DNA of 64,000 nucleotides from Clostridia bacterium (GCA_017411605.1 JAFQPR010000088.1:1-64000); one strand, 5' to 3'. Shown: positions 51,353 to 60,640, numbered from the stretch's first letter. The notes: generated by a model from the sequence alone, not told the origin. Translations and numbers: made by a program.

Positions 51353-52425
51353 TAGGTATCGCCTCTTAAGCGTTCTGCAGTATCAAACGCAATAAGCTCA
51401 TTAACAAGCTCACCGATATCACCGTTAAGGAAGGATTCAAAAGTATAAACCGTTTTATTGATTCTGTGATCGGTGATACGGGATTGAGGATAGTTATATG
51501 TTCTGATTTTTTCGCTTCTATCGCCGGAACCAACCTGAGTTTTTCTTGCAGATGCGATCGCATCATTTTGCTCTTTTTGTTTAATATCGTAAAGCTTTGT
51601 ATACAAAATTCGCAAAGCTTTCTCTTTATTCTGAAGTTGGCTTCTTTCCTGGTCGCATTCGATAACAATACCGGTAGGCTTGTGCGTCAACCGAACGGCA
51701 GATTCTGTTTTATTAATATGCTGACCGCCCGCACCGCTTGATTTGCAGGATTCGAATTTTAAATCAGAAGGGTTAACCTCGACCTCAACGTCCTCTGCTT
51801 CAGGCAAAACGGCAACAGTTACGGTAGACGTTTGAATTCTGCCGTTTGATTCTGTTACCGGGATACGCTGGACTCTATGAACTCCACTTTCAAATTTGAA
51901 TCTGGAATATGCCCCATCACCGATTACGTTAAAGGTAATTTCTTTATAACCGCCAAGCTCCGTTTCATTAACATTAACTAGCTCAAGCTTTAACCTTTCT
52001 TTCGTTGAAAACATAGAATACATACGGAAAAGGTCTGCTGCAAACAGAGCCGCCTCTTCTCCGCCGGCACCGGCTCTGATCTCAACGACAACGTTTCTTG
52101 AGTCGTTAGGATCTTTAGGAATAAGAAGAATTTTAAGCTCTTCCTCAAGGCTCTTGCATAGCTCGGAATACTCTTTGCATTCTTCTTCAGCAAGCTCGCG
52201 CAATTCCTTTTCAACGGATGAATCATCCCTTAACTCTATAGCCTCGGCTAAATCTTTTTCAGCTTTTTTGTACTCTCTGTATTTTTCAACGATAGGAGTG
52301 AGCCCGTTATATTCCTTAACAAGAGCGGTGTATTTTTTTCCATCTGAAGTTATTTCGGGCAAGGTCATCAACTGCTCTATTTCGCGGTATCTGTTTTCCG
52401 CGGGAATTAATTTTTCTAAAAACAT
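51352..52425 (-). CDS. prfA: Peptide chain release factor 1
   Basis: A 357-residue factor that ends translation at UAA and UAG. G-A-G-G-E-E-A-A-L-F-A near 112, the codon-reading P-x-T region (R-I-P-V-T-E-S-N-G-R-I-Q-T near 188-198), and the catalytic S-G-A-G-G-Q-H-I-N-K-T-E-S-A-V-R loop near 225-240. Standard length, no frameshift (programmed frameshifting applies to RF2, not RF1). AAAGGTAACGT precedes the ATG. Fourteen bases after the peptidase gene; no prmC lies beside it. Confidence 0.96.
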   Translation of the reverse strand: MFLEKLIPAENRYREIEQLMTLPEITSDGKKYTALVKEYNGLTPIVEKYREYKKAEKDLAEAIELRDDSSVEKELRELAEEECKEYSELCKSLEEELKILLIPKDPNDSRNVVVEIRAGAGGEEAALFAADLFRMYSMFSTKERLKLELVNVNETELGGYKEITFNVIGDGAYSRFKFESGVHRVQRIPVTESNGRIQTSTVTVAVLPEAEDVEVEVNPSDLKFESCKSSGAGGQHINKTESAVRLTHKPTGIVIECDQERSQLQNKEKALRILYTKLYDIKQKEQNDAIASARKTQVGSGDRSEKIRTYNYPQSRITDHRINKTVYTFESFLNGDIGELVNELIAFDTAERLRGDT

Positions 52426-52439
52426 ACGTTACCTTTAAA

Positions 52440-53840
52440 TTATTTAATAAATGCTGCGCAAGCTTTATACGTAGAATACACGTCAGCCTTTGAAACAACC
52501 TCATAAGGCGCGTGCATGGAGATTACGGGAACACCGAGGTCTACAGTTTCAATATTGTGATTAGCAATGAACATAGCGACTGTTCCACCGCCGCCCGCAT
52601 CAACCTTTCCAAGCTCGGCAGACTGCCAAATTACACCGTTTTCATCGAATAGTCTTCTAACGAAACCAACAAATTCCGCAGAAGCATCACTTGTTCCGGA
52701 TTTGCCTCTTGCGCCGGTGTATTTACTGATAACAGCACCGCAAGAAAGAAGCGCGCTGTTTCTCTTTTCGTAAACGTCAGCAAAGTTAGGATCGTATGCG
52801 GCATTAACGTCTGCGCTAAGGCATTTTGAATGGTGTCTGACAACCTTCGGATTCTTACCGAGCGCAATAGCAATCTCGTCTATAATATCAACGAGAGCGT
52901 CGCTCTGCATACCGCTGAGTCCCATTGAGCCTACCTCTTCCTTATCCGCAAGAATAACCATAGAAGTGCGTTCGTTTGATTGACAGTCAAGAAGCGCGGT
53001 AAGAGCAGGATAAGAGCAAACTCTGTCATCGTGACCGTATGCTCCGATAAGAGCACCGTCAAAGCCTATATTACGTGCCTTATATGCGGGAACGAGAGAA
53101 AGCTCTGCGCTGAGGAAATCCTCTTCGGTTACGCCATACTTCTCATAAAGATATGAAAGCGCCGTAAGCTTTATTTTTTCTGTTACTTCTTCGTCATTGT
53201 AAGGAAGTCCTCCAATGAGAATATTAAGCGTTTCGCCTGAAATAGCCGTGCCGAGAGGCTCTGCCGCCTGCCTTGCACCAAGATGAGGAAGAAGATCGTT
53301 AATATAAAATACGGGATCACTGTCGTCTTCGCCGATAACAATTTCAACTGATTCACCGTTCTTCTTGATCATGACACCGTGAAGAGCTAACGGAATAGCG
53401 GTCCACTGATATTTTTTAATACCGCCGTAATAGTGAGTTTTGAGGAATCCCATTCCCGCATCCTCGTACATCGGTACCTGCTTCAAATCAAGTCTGGGTG
53501 AATCGATATGCGAAGCGAGAATTCTTATTCCCTCTTTTTCAATATCGTTTTCGCCTATTCTGAAAAGAATAAGAGATTTTCCGTGATTATTAAAATACTT
53601 TTTATCTCCAACCTTAACCTTGTCACCAAGCTTATATTCTGTATAACCGCAGTTAGTAGCAAGCTTTATCGAAGCAACAACCGCTTCTCTCTCCGTTTTT
53701 GCATCGTCAAGGTATTTCATATATCCGACAGCATAGTCATAGATAGCCTTGATCTCATCAGAGGTTGCTTCTTCGTATACATTCCTTTTCTTGTAGGAAA
53801 GCTTTTCAAGCATTTCTTTTCCGATAGATTTTTCACTCAT
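52440..53840 (-). CDS. M18 family aminopeptidase
   Basis: A 466-residue zinc-dependent aminopeptidase of the M18 family, which removes N-terminal (often acidic) residues from peptides in the cytoplasm. Metal-site stretches: L-A-S-H-I-D-S-P-R near 110, D-D-R-V-C-S near 270, D-K-E-E-V-G-S-M-G near 302, and a C-terminal S-M-H-A-P-Y-E-V near 443. Longer form consistent with family members of 430-470 residues. Ten bases after coaE. Confidence 0.92.
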   Translation of the reverse strand: MSEKSIGKEMLEKLSYKKRNVYEEATSDEIKAIYDYAVGYMKYLDDAKTEREAVVASIKLATNCGYTEYKLGDKVKVGDKKYFNNHGKSLILFRIGENDIEKEGIRILASHIDSPRLDLKQVPMYEDAGMGFLKTHYYGGIKKYQWTAIPLALHGVMIKKNGESVEIVIGEDDSDPVFYINDLLPHLGARQAAEPLGTAISGETLNILIGGLPYNDEEVTEKIKLTALSYLYEKYGVTEEDFLSAELSLVPAYKARNIGFDGALIGAYGHDDRVCSYPALTALLDCQSNERTSMVILADKEEVGSMGLSGMQSDALVDIIDEIAIALGKNPKVVRHHSKCLSADVNAAYDPNFADVYEKRNSALLSCGAVISKYTGARGKSGTSDASAEFVGFVRRLFDENGVIWQSAELGKVDAGGGGTVAMFIANHNIETVDLGVPVISMHAPYEVVSKADVYSTYKACAAFIK

Positions 53841-53850
53841 TGTTATATCC

Positions 53851-54444
53851 TCACTTCAAAATAATTTTTACAAGTTTATCAATTTCATCCGAAAGAGATT
53901 TTATATCACCCTTATTTTCCAATATATAATCAGAATTTGATATAAGGAATTCATCGGGTAACTGCGCATCCAACCTCTCGAGAATAGATGCTTTGGATTT
54001 ATTATCTCTTTTTATAAGACGCTCGATTCTTAAATCGATAGGTGCTGTAACAGCGATAATAATATCGCATTTTTTATTAAAACCGGATTCAAAAAGCTGC
54101 GGCGCGTCAAAAATAATCGCAGAATAGCCGAGCTTTTTATATTGCGAAAATCTAATTTCTGCTTCTTTAATTATAGCGCTATGCGTAATTTTGTTTAACA
54201 ACATAAGTTTTTCCTTATTTGAAAAAACTATTGAAGAAAGAGTTTTTCTATCTAAAGAACCGTCTCGCAATAGGACAGATTCGCCAAACGCATCTTTTAT
54301 ACGGTTTAGTAAAGGAGATCCTGCATAAATCAAATCACGGTAAACTGCATCGGCATCAACAGAAGGTATGCCGTGAGAAGCAAACAGCTCGGCAACAACT
54401 CCTTTGCCTGAACCGCTGCCACCGCAGAGTCCTATAATAATCAT
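53851..54444 (-). CDS. coaE: Dephospho-CoA kinase
   Basis: A 197-residue kinase for the last step of coenzyme A synthesis. P-loop G-L-C-G-G-S-G-S-G-K-G at 5-15 (G-S-G-K rather than the more usual S-G-K-S), D-A-D near 32, D-A-P-Q-L-F-E-S-G-F near 116, and R-x4-R-D-N-K in the lid. Standard length. First gene of the coaE-M18-prfA-tsaC-parC run, with a promoter upstream. Confidence 0.93.
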   Translation of the reverse strand: MIIIGLCGGSGSGKGVVAELFASHGIPSVDADAVYRDLIYAGSPLLNRIKDAFGESVLLRDGSLDRKTLSSIVFSNKEKLMLLNKITHSAIIKEAEIRFSQYKKLGYSAIIFDAPQLFESGFNKKCDIIIAVTAPIDLRIERLIKRDNKSKASILERLDAQLPDEFLISNSDYILENKGDIKSLSDEIDKLVKIILK

Positions 54445-54504
54445 ATTAACCTCTTATTCTAAATAACAGTCCTGATTTCGGGTATATTTTTGCATATTAT
54501 CTAT

Positions 54505-54534
54505 ATTATATAATATAAATATGTAAAATGTCAA
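54505..54534 (-). promoter_or_regulatory. Sigma-A promoter of the coaE operon
   Basis: Minus strand: TTGACA (54534-54529), 18-bp spacer, TATAAT (54510-54505). Confidence 0.7.
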
Positions 54535-54595
54535 GTTTTTTTGTAAATAAGAATTTGCAAATATATTAACGCCTTAATTTCACAAGGAGAAATCT

Positions 54596-55669
54596 ATGAA
54601 GGAAAATTTTTACACGTATCATGAGTACTACGCTTCTGCGAACGGTTATCAAGGGTTTAAATCTTATTTTTCACAAATATTTAATTCTTCGGAATTTGAA
54701 AAAGTTTTTATACTAAAAGGCGGACCGGGTACAGGAAAAAGTTCAATAATAAAAAAACTTTGTGTCTTTTGTAAAGCTAATAAAATCCATTATGAAATAT
54801 TCAGATGTTCATCCGATCCTGATTCTCTTGATGCAATCATAATCGATGACAGTACAGTAAAGGTTGCGGTTTTAGATGGAACTGCCCCTCATATGAGAGA
54901 TGCGGAAATTCCCGGAGCTGTGGATGAGATCATCAACCTCGGTCAAGCCTGGGATTCAAAAGCATTAGCCAAAAGCAGAGAAAGTATTATAGAATACAAT
55001 TGCAAAAAGAATTCAAACTATAAAAAGGCATACGAATATTTGTACTATTCTTCTGTTTTCGATACAAATATTGAGGCAGAGATTGCAGCTACTTATGATT
55101 ATAAAAAATCTATTAATGAATGCGAGTTAATAATTGATTCACTAAAGCTGTATAAACCAGGTAAATCAAACGTAAGACTTATAAGCTCATTTTCAAAGCA
55201 AGGCTACAGAACACTGACAGGTCCTTTTAGTAATTCAAAAAAGAACTATTCCGTATTTGGAAGATTTGGAAGTGAGAATATTTTTATAGGACAACTTGCT
55301 GATACTCTAATGAAAAACAATGCTGATTTTTGCAAACTCCCTTCACCGTTTAATACTCACGTTACCGAAGGAATAATGCTTAATCACGGCGAAACGATTA
55401 TATTCGGGATGGGTGACGGAGAAATTTTAACTGATACAACTAAGTTCATAAAAATTGACAACTTAAGAGAGTTTGAAGAAAAAATGTATTCTCTTGAAAA
55501 CAGTAAAAATTATTATTTGAATTTAGCTGCGCAAGAATTAAAACATGCTTCCGATTATCATTTTAAGCTTGAAGATATTTATACACCGACTATGAATTTT
55601 GATATTATCAACGAAATGTATGATAAAATGCTTTCGGAAATCAAAAATATTTATTCTATCAGAGTTTAA
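54596..55669 (+). CDS. PRK06851-type P-loop ATPase of unknown function
   Basis: A 357-residue protein with G-G-P-G-T-G-K-S-S at about 42-50 and the distinctive C-S-S-D-P-D-S-L-D-A-I-I and L-D-G-T-A-P-H near 72-103, then A-V-D-E-I-I-N-L-G. These stretches match the uncharacterised PRK06851 family of Firmicutes. A second, weaker nucleotide-binding-like half seems present (T-G-P-F-S-N-S-K-K near 205). No membrane segment. Monocistronic; AAGGAG 9 bases before the ATG. Confidence 0.85.
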   Translation: MKENFYTYHEYYASANGYQGFKSYFSQIFNSSEFEKVFILKGGPGTGKSSIIKKLCVFCKANKIHYEIFRCSSDPDSLDAIIIDDSTVKVAVLDGTAPHMRDAEIPGAVDEIINLGQAWDSKALAKSRESIIEYNCKKNSNYKKAYEYLYYSSVFDTNIEAEIAATYDYKKSINECELIIDSLKLYKPGKSNVRLISSFSKQGYRTLTGPFSNSKKNYSVFGRFGSENIFIGQLADTLMKNNADFCKLPSPFNTHVTEGIMLNHGETIIFGMGDGEILTDTTKFIKIDNLREFEEKMYSLENSKNYYLNLAAQELKHASDYHFKLEDIYTPTMNFDIINEMYDKMLSEIKNIYSIRV

Positions 55670-55724
55670 ATCCCTATACTTTCTTGACAACGTTTGTTTT
55701 TTATGGTAATATATAAAAAGTGAA

Positions 55725-55754
55725 AGCACCCGTGGGATCTTCACCACGGGTGCT
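55725..55754. terminator. Bidirectional terminator between the PRK06851-type gene and ackA
   Basis: AGCACCCGTGG pairs perfectly with CCACGGGTGCT across an 8-base loop. T residues are sparse on the plus side; the minus side reads TTTCACTTTTTA. Confidence 0.85.
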
Positions 55755-55759
55755 GATAA

Positions 55760-56965
55760 TTAAAGGGCTTTAACGATTGCTTCGGTATCCTTTGCGATAA
55801 CAAGCTCTTCGTTTGTAGGAATCATATAAATTGCTACAGCGGAATCATCTGCCGAAAGCTTCACGGGAGTTGATGAATGCTTGAAAGTATTTCTTTCCTT
55901 ATCAAGCTTTATACCCAGATACTCAAGCCCTGAGAGTGCATTTTCACGAATATAAGGAGCATGCTCACCGATGCCGGCTGTAAATACGATTGCATTTACT
56001 CCGCCCATAGCTGCACTGTATGATCCAATAAATTTCTTGATTTGATAGCAAAGCATATCATAAACGAGCTTAGCTCTTTCGTTGCCTTCCATCATTGCTT
56101 TTTCAACGTCTCTTGAATCAGAGCCTACGCCGCTGATACCCTCGAATCCGCATTTTTTATTCATATAAGAATCCATTTCTGCGGGAGTGTATCCCTTCTT
56201 TTCCATAATAAACGGAACGATAGCGGGATCTATAGCGCCGCAACGAGTACCCATAAGGATACCGTCAAGAGGAGTGAAGCCCATCGAAGTATCGATGCAC
56301 TTACCGTCTTTTACGGCAGAGATGGATGATCCGTTTCCAATATGACAGGTAACGATTTTCGTTCCCTCGGCTTTTCCTCCGAGAAGCTTGATCATTTCAC
56401 CGCTTACGTATCTGTGAGACGTACCGTGAGCACCGTAACGGCGAATCTGATAATCCTCATACATATCATAGGAAATACCGTACATAAATGCTTCCTTGGG
56501 CATTGTCTGATGGAATGCAGTATCAAATACAAGAACCTCGGGAATGGTGGGCATAACAGATTTGCAACCCTTAATACCCATTATGTGAGCAGCAGTATGG
56601 AGAGGTGCGTAAGCCGTGCATTTCTCAAGAGTCTGCATTACCTCATCGGTAACAAGAACAGACTGAGTAAAGTAAGGACCGCCGTGGACAACTCTGTGTC
56701 CAATAGCTTCAATCTCATCAACAGATTTAAGGCAGCCGTATTCTTCACTGAGAAGAGTAGAAACGACGAGCTTCATGGCCTCGGAGTGATCCTTGAGCTC
56801 TGTTTCCTTTATGTAGTCATCCTTCCCGGATATTTTGTGAATAAGTCTCGAGCCGTCGATACCGATTCTTTCGCAATTTCCTTTAGCTAATACTTCGCCG
56901 GAATTTGTATTAAAAAGCTGATATTTCAACGAGCTTGAGCCTGCGTTAACAACAAGTACTTTCAT
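55760..56965 (-). CDS. ackA: Acetate kinase
   Basis: A 401-residue enzyme making ATP from acetyl phosphate with release of acetate, the main energy step of acetogenic fermentation. V-L-V-V-N-A-G-S-S-S-L-K-Y at the N-terminus, G-H-R-V-V-H-G-G near 90, F-D-T-A-F-H near 148, H-I-G-N-G-S-S near 208 and F-T-A-G-I-G-E-H near 330. The frame is open to 57007, but AAAGGA before the ATG at 56965 and the family start fix it. No pta gene lies next to it. Confidence 0.97.
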   Translation of the reverse strand: MKVLVVNAGSSSLKYQLFNTNSGEVLAKGNCERIGIDGSRLIHKISGKDDYIKETELKDHSEAMKLVVSTLLSEEYGCLKSVDEIEAIGHRVVHGGPYFTQSVLVTDEVMQTLEKCTAYAPLHTAAHIMGIKGCKSVMPTIPEVLVFDTAFHQTMPKEAFMYGISYDMYEDYQIRRYGAHGTSHRYVSGEMIKLLGGKAEGTKIVTCHIGNGSSISAVKDGKCIDTSMGFTPLDGILMGTRCGAIDPAIVPFIMEKKGYTPAEMDSYMNKKCGFEGISGVGSDSRDVEKAMMEGNERAKLVYDMLCYQIKKFIGSYSAAMGGVNAIVFTAGIGEHAPYIRENALSGLEYLGIKLDKERNTFKHSSTPVKLSADDSAVAIYMIPTNEELVIAKDTEAIVKAL

Positions 56966-56998
56966 TATTGTAGTCCTTTCTTTTTTTATAACGCTATA

Positions 56999-57027
56999 AT
57001 TATACACTAAATTTTTAAATTTATCAA
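56999..57027 (-). promoter_or_regulatory. Sigma-A promoter of ackA
   Basis: Minus strand: TTGATA (57027-57022), 17-bp spacer, TATAAT (57004-56999). Confidence 0.8.
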
Positions 57028-57072
57028 CACCTAAAGTAAAAAAAACAAATTTTTTAAGAAAGGGGTTTAAAT

Positions 57073-58272
57073 ATGGTTACCGTTGCAATAATTTCAGAAT
57101 ATAATCCCTTTCATTTAGGTCACGAGTATCAGATAAAAAAAATAAGAGAAAAATTTGGTAAAGATACAGCTATAGTATCTATAATGAGCGGGAATTTCAC
57201 TCAAAGAGGCGAGATCGCGATTATGCCAAAGGGAGAACGCGCTAAATGCGCTGTTCTCGGCGGAGTAAATCTTGTGCTTGAACTTCCCTTTCCTTTTTCA
57301 TCTTCAAGTGCGGAGCTCTTCGCTAAAAGCGGAGTTGCTATCGCAAATGCTTTAGGCGTTGTTGACTATCTTTCTTTTGGCTCCGAATGCGGTGAGATTG
57401 ATTTGCTATATAAAGCTGCAGAAATTTATTTGAGCTCTGATTTTAAAAGAGAATTTGAAAAGCTTTCGGGCGATAAATCACTCGGCTTTCCTGCGCGACT
57501 TGAGCTAGCTTATAAAGCTGTTGCAGGTTCATCTGAAATCTCATTTACTCCAAATAATATTCTCTCAATTGAATATATTAAAGCATTAATTGAATCCGAA
57601 AGCACAATTAAACCCCACACCGTAAAACGCTGTGGAGCTGCTTATAACGACGTGGATTTCGTTGAAGGCTCTTATCAGAGCGCATCCGCAATAAGAAATG
57701 CTCTGATTGTTTCGGACGAGGGTGCATTGAATTTTGTTACTGCGGAATGCAGAAAAATAATTGAAGATGCCAAAATTAACGGCGAGCTTCCTTGCGATAT
57801 TTCAAAATTATCCTCTGCTTTTATATCAAAATTACGTTTAAATTCGTCTGTACAACGTGAAGACTATCACGATGCGCATGACGGTTTATATAATCGCCTT
57901 TATAACTTAAGTTTTGAGGCGAATGATATTACTTCTTTACTTAAGCTTTCCGAAACTAAAAGTTATACCAATGCCAGAATCAGACGCGCTTTGCTAAATA
58001 TTTTCTTCGGCGTTACCTCCTCCGATGTTAAAATGTTACCGCGTTTTACTCAGGTTTTGGGCATGGACAGTGTTGGAATGAAGATTTTAAAACGAGTAAA
58101 AGAAACCGAGTTCAGAATTTTAACTAAGCCATCAGCTTACGACAACTTTGATGATGATACAATGAAGCAAAAGCTCGTATCGGATAAGGCTGATTCTATA
58201 TTTGAACTCACAAAACCAATCCCTAAACATGGAAGAAGTGCTCTTACCTTCACTCCGTTTATAAAAAAATAG
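57073..58272 (+). CDS. tmcAL: tRNA(Met) cytidine acetate ligase TmcAL (YlbM)
   Basis: A 399-residue nucleotidyltransferase-like enzyme that uses acetate and ATP to acetylate C34 of elongator tRNA-Met. The N-terminal HxGH-type domain reads I-I-S-E-Y-N-P-F-H-L-G-H, followed by S-G-N-F-T-Q-R-G and E-L-P-F-P-F-S-S-S-S-A-E. Length matches YlbM. AAAGGGG lies 7 bases before the ATG. It is divergent from acetate kinase, 107 bases away, so two acetate-handling genes face each other. Confidence 0.93.
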   Translation: MVTVAIISEYNPFHLGHEYQIKKIREKFGKDTAIVSIMSGNFTQRGEIAIMPKGERAKCAVLGGVNLVLELPFPFSSSSAELFAKSGVAIANALGVVDYLSFGSECGEIDLLYKAAEIYLSSDFKREFEKLSGDKSLGFPARLELAYKAVAGSSEISFTPNNILSIEYIKALIESESTIKPHTVKRCGAAYNDVDFVEGSYQSASAIRNALIVSDEGALNFVTAECRKIIEDAKINGELPCDISKLSSAFISKLRLNSSVQREDYHDAHDGLYNRLYNLSFEANDITSLLKLSETKSYTNARIRRALLNIFFGVTSSDVKMLPRFTQVLGMDSVGMKILKRVKETEFRILTKPSAYDNFDDDTMKQKLVSDKADSIFELTKPIPKHGRSALTFTPFIKK

Positions 58273-58400
58273 CGTATTTTGCGATATTTTTACGATATCC
58301 ACTTTTGTCGAATATATTTACAATACGATAATTCTTTGATATCATATTTACGGAGTAGACAAGCAGTCGCTATTTCCAAATAAAACGAAAGGAGATAACA

Positions 58401-58688
58401 ATGTTAGAAGTAAAAGGCATTGATTGCACCGAATTTCTTGAATACAAGGGCAGACCTCTTGTTCGCAAAGATGATGATCTTTATTACGGAGATCTTAGTC
58501 AGTATTACGTTAAAATGATGATTATGACCGAGAAGCCGTCAAAGAAAGAGGGAGAAAATATTCCCGATAATATTGCAGTTCAGCTTTTCGCTCCGGGAAA
58601 ACCTTTCCCCGAGAAGCAGATCTCCGCAAAAGGACTTTTAGATGCTTTTGAGACTGCTGCGGCATGGCTTGACCGCTATAATAAATAA
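58401..58688 (+). CDS. Small conserved protein of unknown function
   Basis: A 95-residue soluble acidic protein starting M-L-E-V-K-G-I-D-C-T-E-F-L-E-Y-K-G-R-P-L-V-R-K, beta strands first and a C-terminal helix (L-L-D-A-F-E-T-A-A-A-W-L-D-R-Y). No motif or membrane segment. A consensus GAAAGGAG site 9 bases before the ATG and good codon use make it a real gene. I do not recognise the family. It may be co-transcribed with the DUF3048 gene 52 bases on. Confidence 0.78.
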   Translation: MLEVKGIDCTEFLEYKGRPLVRKDDDLYYGDLSQYYVKMMIMTEKPSKKEGENIPDNIAVQLFAPGKPFPEKQISAKGLLDAFETAAAWLDRYNK

Positions 58689-58740
58689 GCATACTTGTAT
58701 AAAACGTGCATACCTTTAATTGGTTTGCAAGGAGGTAAAA

Positions 58741-59874
58741 ATGAAAAACGCATCAGGGAGCAGTATTGCTAAGCTGCTCGCAGCCACAATAATAGGCGTG
58801 GTATTAATTTTTCTTATTGGCACCGCGGCAAGCGGATGGCAGAATAAAACTAATGGAGATAATAGCGGCGAAATCGGAGAATCAACCGATAATGCCGATG
58901 AAACCGACGGCGATACCGACAAAAATGAAGGTACCGCCGATAATAATAGCCAAGGCACGATAGTTGAACCCGAAGAGCCGAAACCGCCCGAGTTTATTAA
59001 TTATTTAACCGGACTTGAAACGTCAGCGGAGTTAACGGGTAAGCTTCCTTACGTAATTACAGTTGAACCCTACGCACCTTTATACGGAATATCGGGTTCT
59101 GAGATCACTGTTGAAATTCCTACCGAAAACGGCGAGACAAGATTTCTCGTATACAGAACGGATATAAGCCAGCTCGGCAAGATAGGTGCAATTGCAAAAA
59201 CACGTAATTACATTTCGCAGATAGTTAAATTTTTCGGCGGTATACTCGTTGCAAACGGTAATGAAGATATCGTTTCGTATTCTTCTCTTCCTTCAACTTT
59301 GCATATTGATCTCAGCAAAAATACAGAGTATATTTATCGAGAAAACGGCAAGAATATTTATACAGATTATCAGAATTTATCAACAATTGCTAAAAATCAA
59401 GGAATCGACACTACTACATATGTAATGCAACAATTACCATTTGACTTTTGCGATTATTTTGAAAACGTCGAAGGTAAAGCCGTTGCTAATAGTATTACGC
59501 TTCCCTACGAAAATAATGAAACGAAGCTGCTATTGAATGATAACGACGGCACATATTTGCTTTCGAAAAATGGACGCGATAAGGTCGATATGCTCGACGG
59601 TAAAACAGCATCCTATAAAAATGTTTTTATACTTTTTGCAGATATGATTACCTACGAAATGTCATCGGGAACCGAAACCGTCGTCAATACCGCCAGCCGC
59701 GGAACGGGCTATTACATTTCAAACGGTACTCTTACAGAAATCAGATGGAGTGTTGAAGCCAACGGACAGCTTTTATTTAAGAATCTTTCCGGAGAAAAGC
59801 TTATAATTAACCGAGGTAATTCATATATAGGTTATTATAAAGCATCGGAATCAAATTCTGTTGTTTTTGATTAA
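58741..59874 (+). CDS. DUF3048 (YerB-like) membrane-anchored protein
   Basis: A 377-residue protein: N-terminal membrane helix (about 12-32), an acidic Asp/Asn/Thr-rich linker (36-75), then an extracellular domain opening N-Y-L-T-G-L-E and containing E-T-R-F-L-V-Y-R-T-D-I..I-G-A-I-A-K-T-R, the DUF3048/YerB pattern (usually G-I-T-R-F..I-G-P-V-R-S-A-R). Conservation is weaker than usual, so it is a divergent member. YerB-type proteins are lipoproteins in Bacillus, but no lipobox Cys is seen here. AAGGAGG precedes the ATG. Function unknown. Confidence 0.78.
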   Translation: MKNASGSSIAKLLAATIIGVVLIFLIGTAASGWQNKTNGDNSGEIGESTDNADETDGDTDKNEGTADNNSQGTIVEPEEPKPPEFINYLTGLETSAELTGKLPYVITVEPYAPLYGISGSEITVEIPTENGETRFLVYRTDISQLGKIGAIAKTRNYISQIVKFFGGILVANGNEDIVSYSSLPSTLHIDLSKNTEYIYRENGKNIYTDYQNLSTIAKNQGIDTTTYVMQQLPFDFCDYFENVEGKAVANSITLPYENNETKLLLNDNDGTYLLSKNGRDKVDMLDGKTASYKNVFILFADMITYEMSSGTETVVNTASRGTGYYISNGTLTEIRWSVEANGQLLFKNLSGEKLIINRGNSYIGYYKASESNSVVFD

Positions 59875-59892
59875 ATATTATCTTGGCAATAT

Positions 59893-59934
59893 AATAAACG
59901 GTAGAAGTTCACAATCGGACTTCTACCGTTTATT
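59893..59934. terminator. Bidirectional terminator between the DUF3048 gene and spoVT
   Basis: Two perfectly complementary 16-base arms (59893-59908 and 59919-59934, containing ACGGTAGAAGT / ACTTCTACCGT) around a 10-base loop. Confidence 0.92.
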
Positions 59935-59965
59935 ATTAATTTGAATTATTTATAACCAATGTTTT

Positions 59966-60520
59966 TTAATTTTCCATTTGTTTTCCGAGGAAAATACCCG
60001 CTGTTTGAATTAATTTAGACTCAATATCCATTGATATTTTTTCACTGATAGGATTTGATGTTTGCCATCCCGAAACCACGCATCCAATAACGTCGCCTTC
60101 GGATAAAATTGGCATTGCGCAACTGATATAATGCTCTTTTCCAAAATCACTGATATACTTATGATCGGATTGTAAATTATATTGATAAAGAACTCTGTTT
60201 TCCATTATTACTTCAAGCTCGTGCGATATTTTTTTATCAAGATATTCACGTTTTGAAGCGCCCGATACAGCAATTATAGCATCTCTGTCGCAAACAAATA
60301 TTGGCATTCCCGATGTTTTTTGTAAAGTGTCGGCATATTCACCGGCAAAATTCTGAAGTTCTCCAATCGGTGAATATTTTTTGAATATGACTTCCCCTTC
60401 ACGGTCTGTAAAAATCTCAAGAGGGTCACCCTCGCGGATTCTCATAGTTCTTCTTATTTCTTTTGGTATAACAACTCGTCCGAGGTCGTCGATCCTACGG
60501 ACGATTCCTGTGGCTTTCAT
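59966..60520 (-). CDS. spoVT: Stage V sporulation protein T
   Basis: A 184-residue forespore regulator that adjusts sigma-G-dependent genes and germination properties. Residues 1-52 are the AbrB swapped-hairpin DNA-binding domain (M-K-A-T-G-I-V-R-R-I-D-D-L-G-R-V-V-I-P-K); residues about 55-184 form a GAF domain. Full family length. GGAG lies 8 bases before the ATG, and a sigma-G-like promoter is found upstream (60555-60583). The first 34 residues recur in a truncated copy at 61.6-61.8 kb. Confidence 0.96.
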   Translation of the reverse strand: MKATGIVRRIDDLGRVVIPKEIRRTMRIREGDPLEIFTDREGEVIFKKYSPIGELQNFAGEYADTLQKTSGMPIFVCDRDAIIAVSGASKREYLDKKISHELEVIMENRVLYQYNLQSDHKYISDFGKEHYISCAMPILSEGDVIGCVVSGWQTSNPISEKISMDIESKLIQTAGIFLGKQMEN

Positions 60521-60554
60521 TTATATAATACTCCTTTATTTTAAGGTACGTTGT

Positions 60555-60583
60555 TAGTATCTGTAAATGGTGGAGAAATATAC
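60555..60583 (-). promoter_or_regulatory. Sigma-G-like promoter of spoVT
   Basis: Minus strand: GTATA (60583-60579), 17 bases, GATACTA (60561-60555), close to the sigma-G pattern GNATR / CATNNTA. The same arrangement is kept upstream of the truncated spoVT copy. Confidence 0.55.
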
Positions 60584-60591
60584 TGCATATA

Positions 60592-60620
60592 TTTACTTTT
60601 GAAATAAAATATGCTATAAT
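60592..60620 (+). promoter_or_regulatory. Sigma-A promoter of the PH-like membrane protein gene
   Basis: TTTACT (60592-60597), 17-bp spacer, TATAAT (60615-60620), 20 bases before the start codon. Confidence 0.6.
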
Positions 60621-60640
60621 AAATCAAAGGCGGTGATTTT

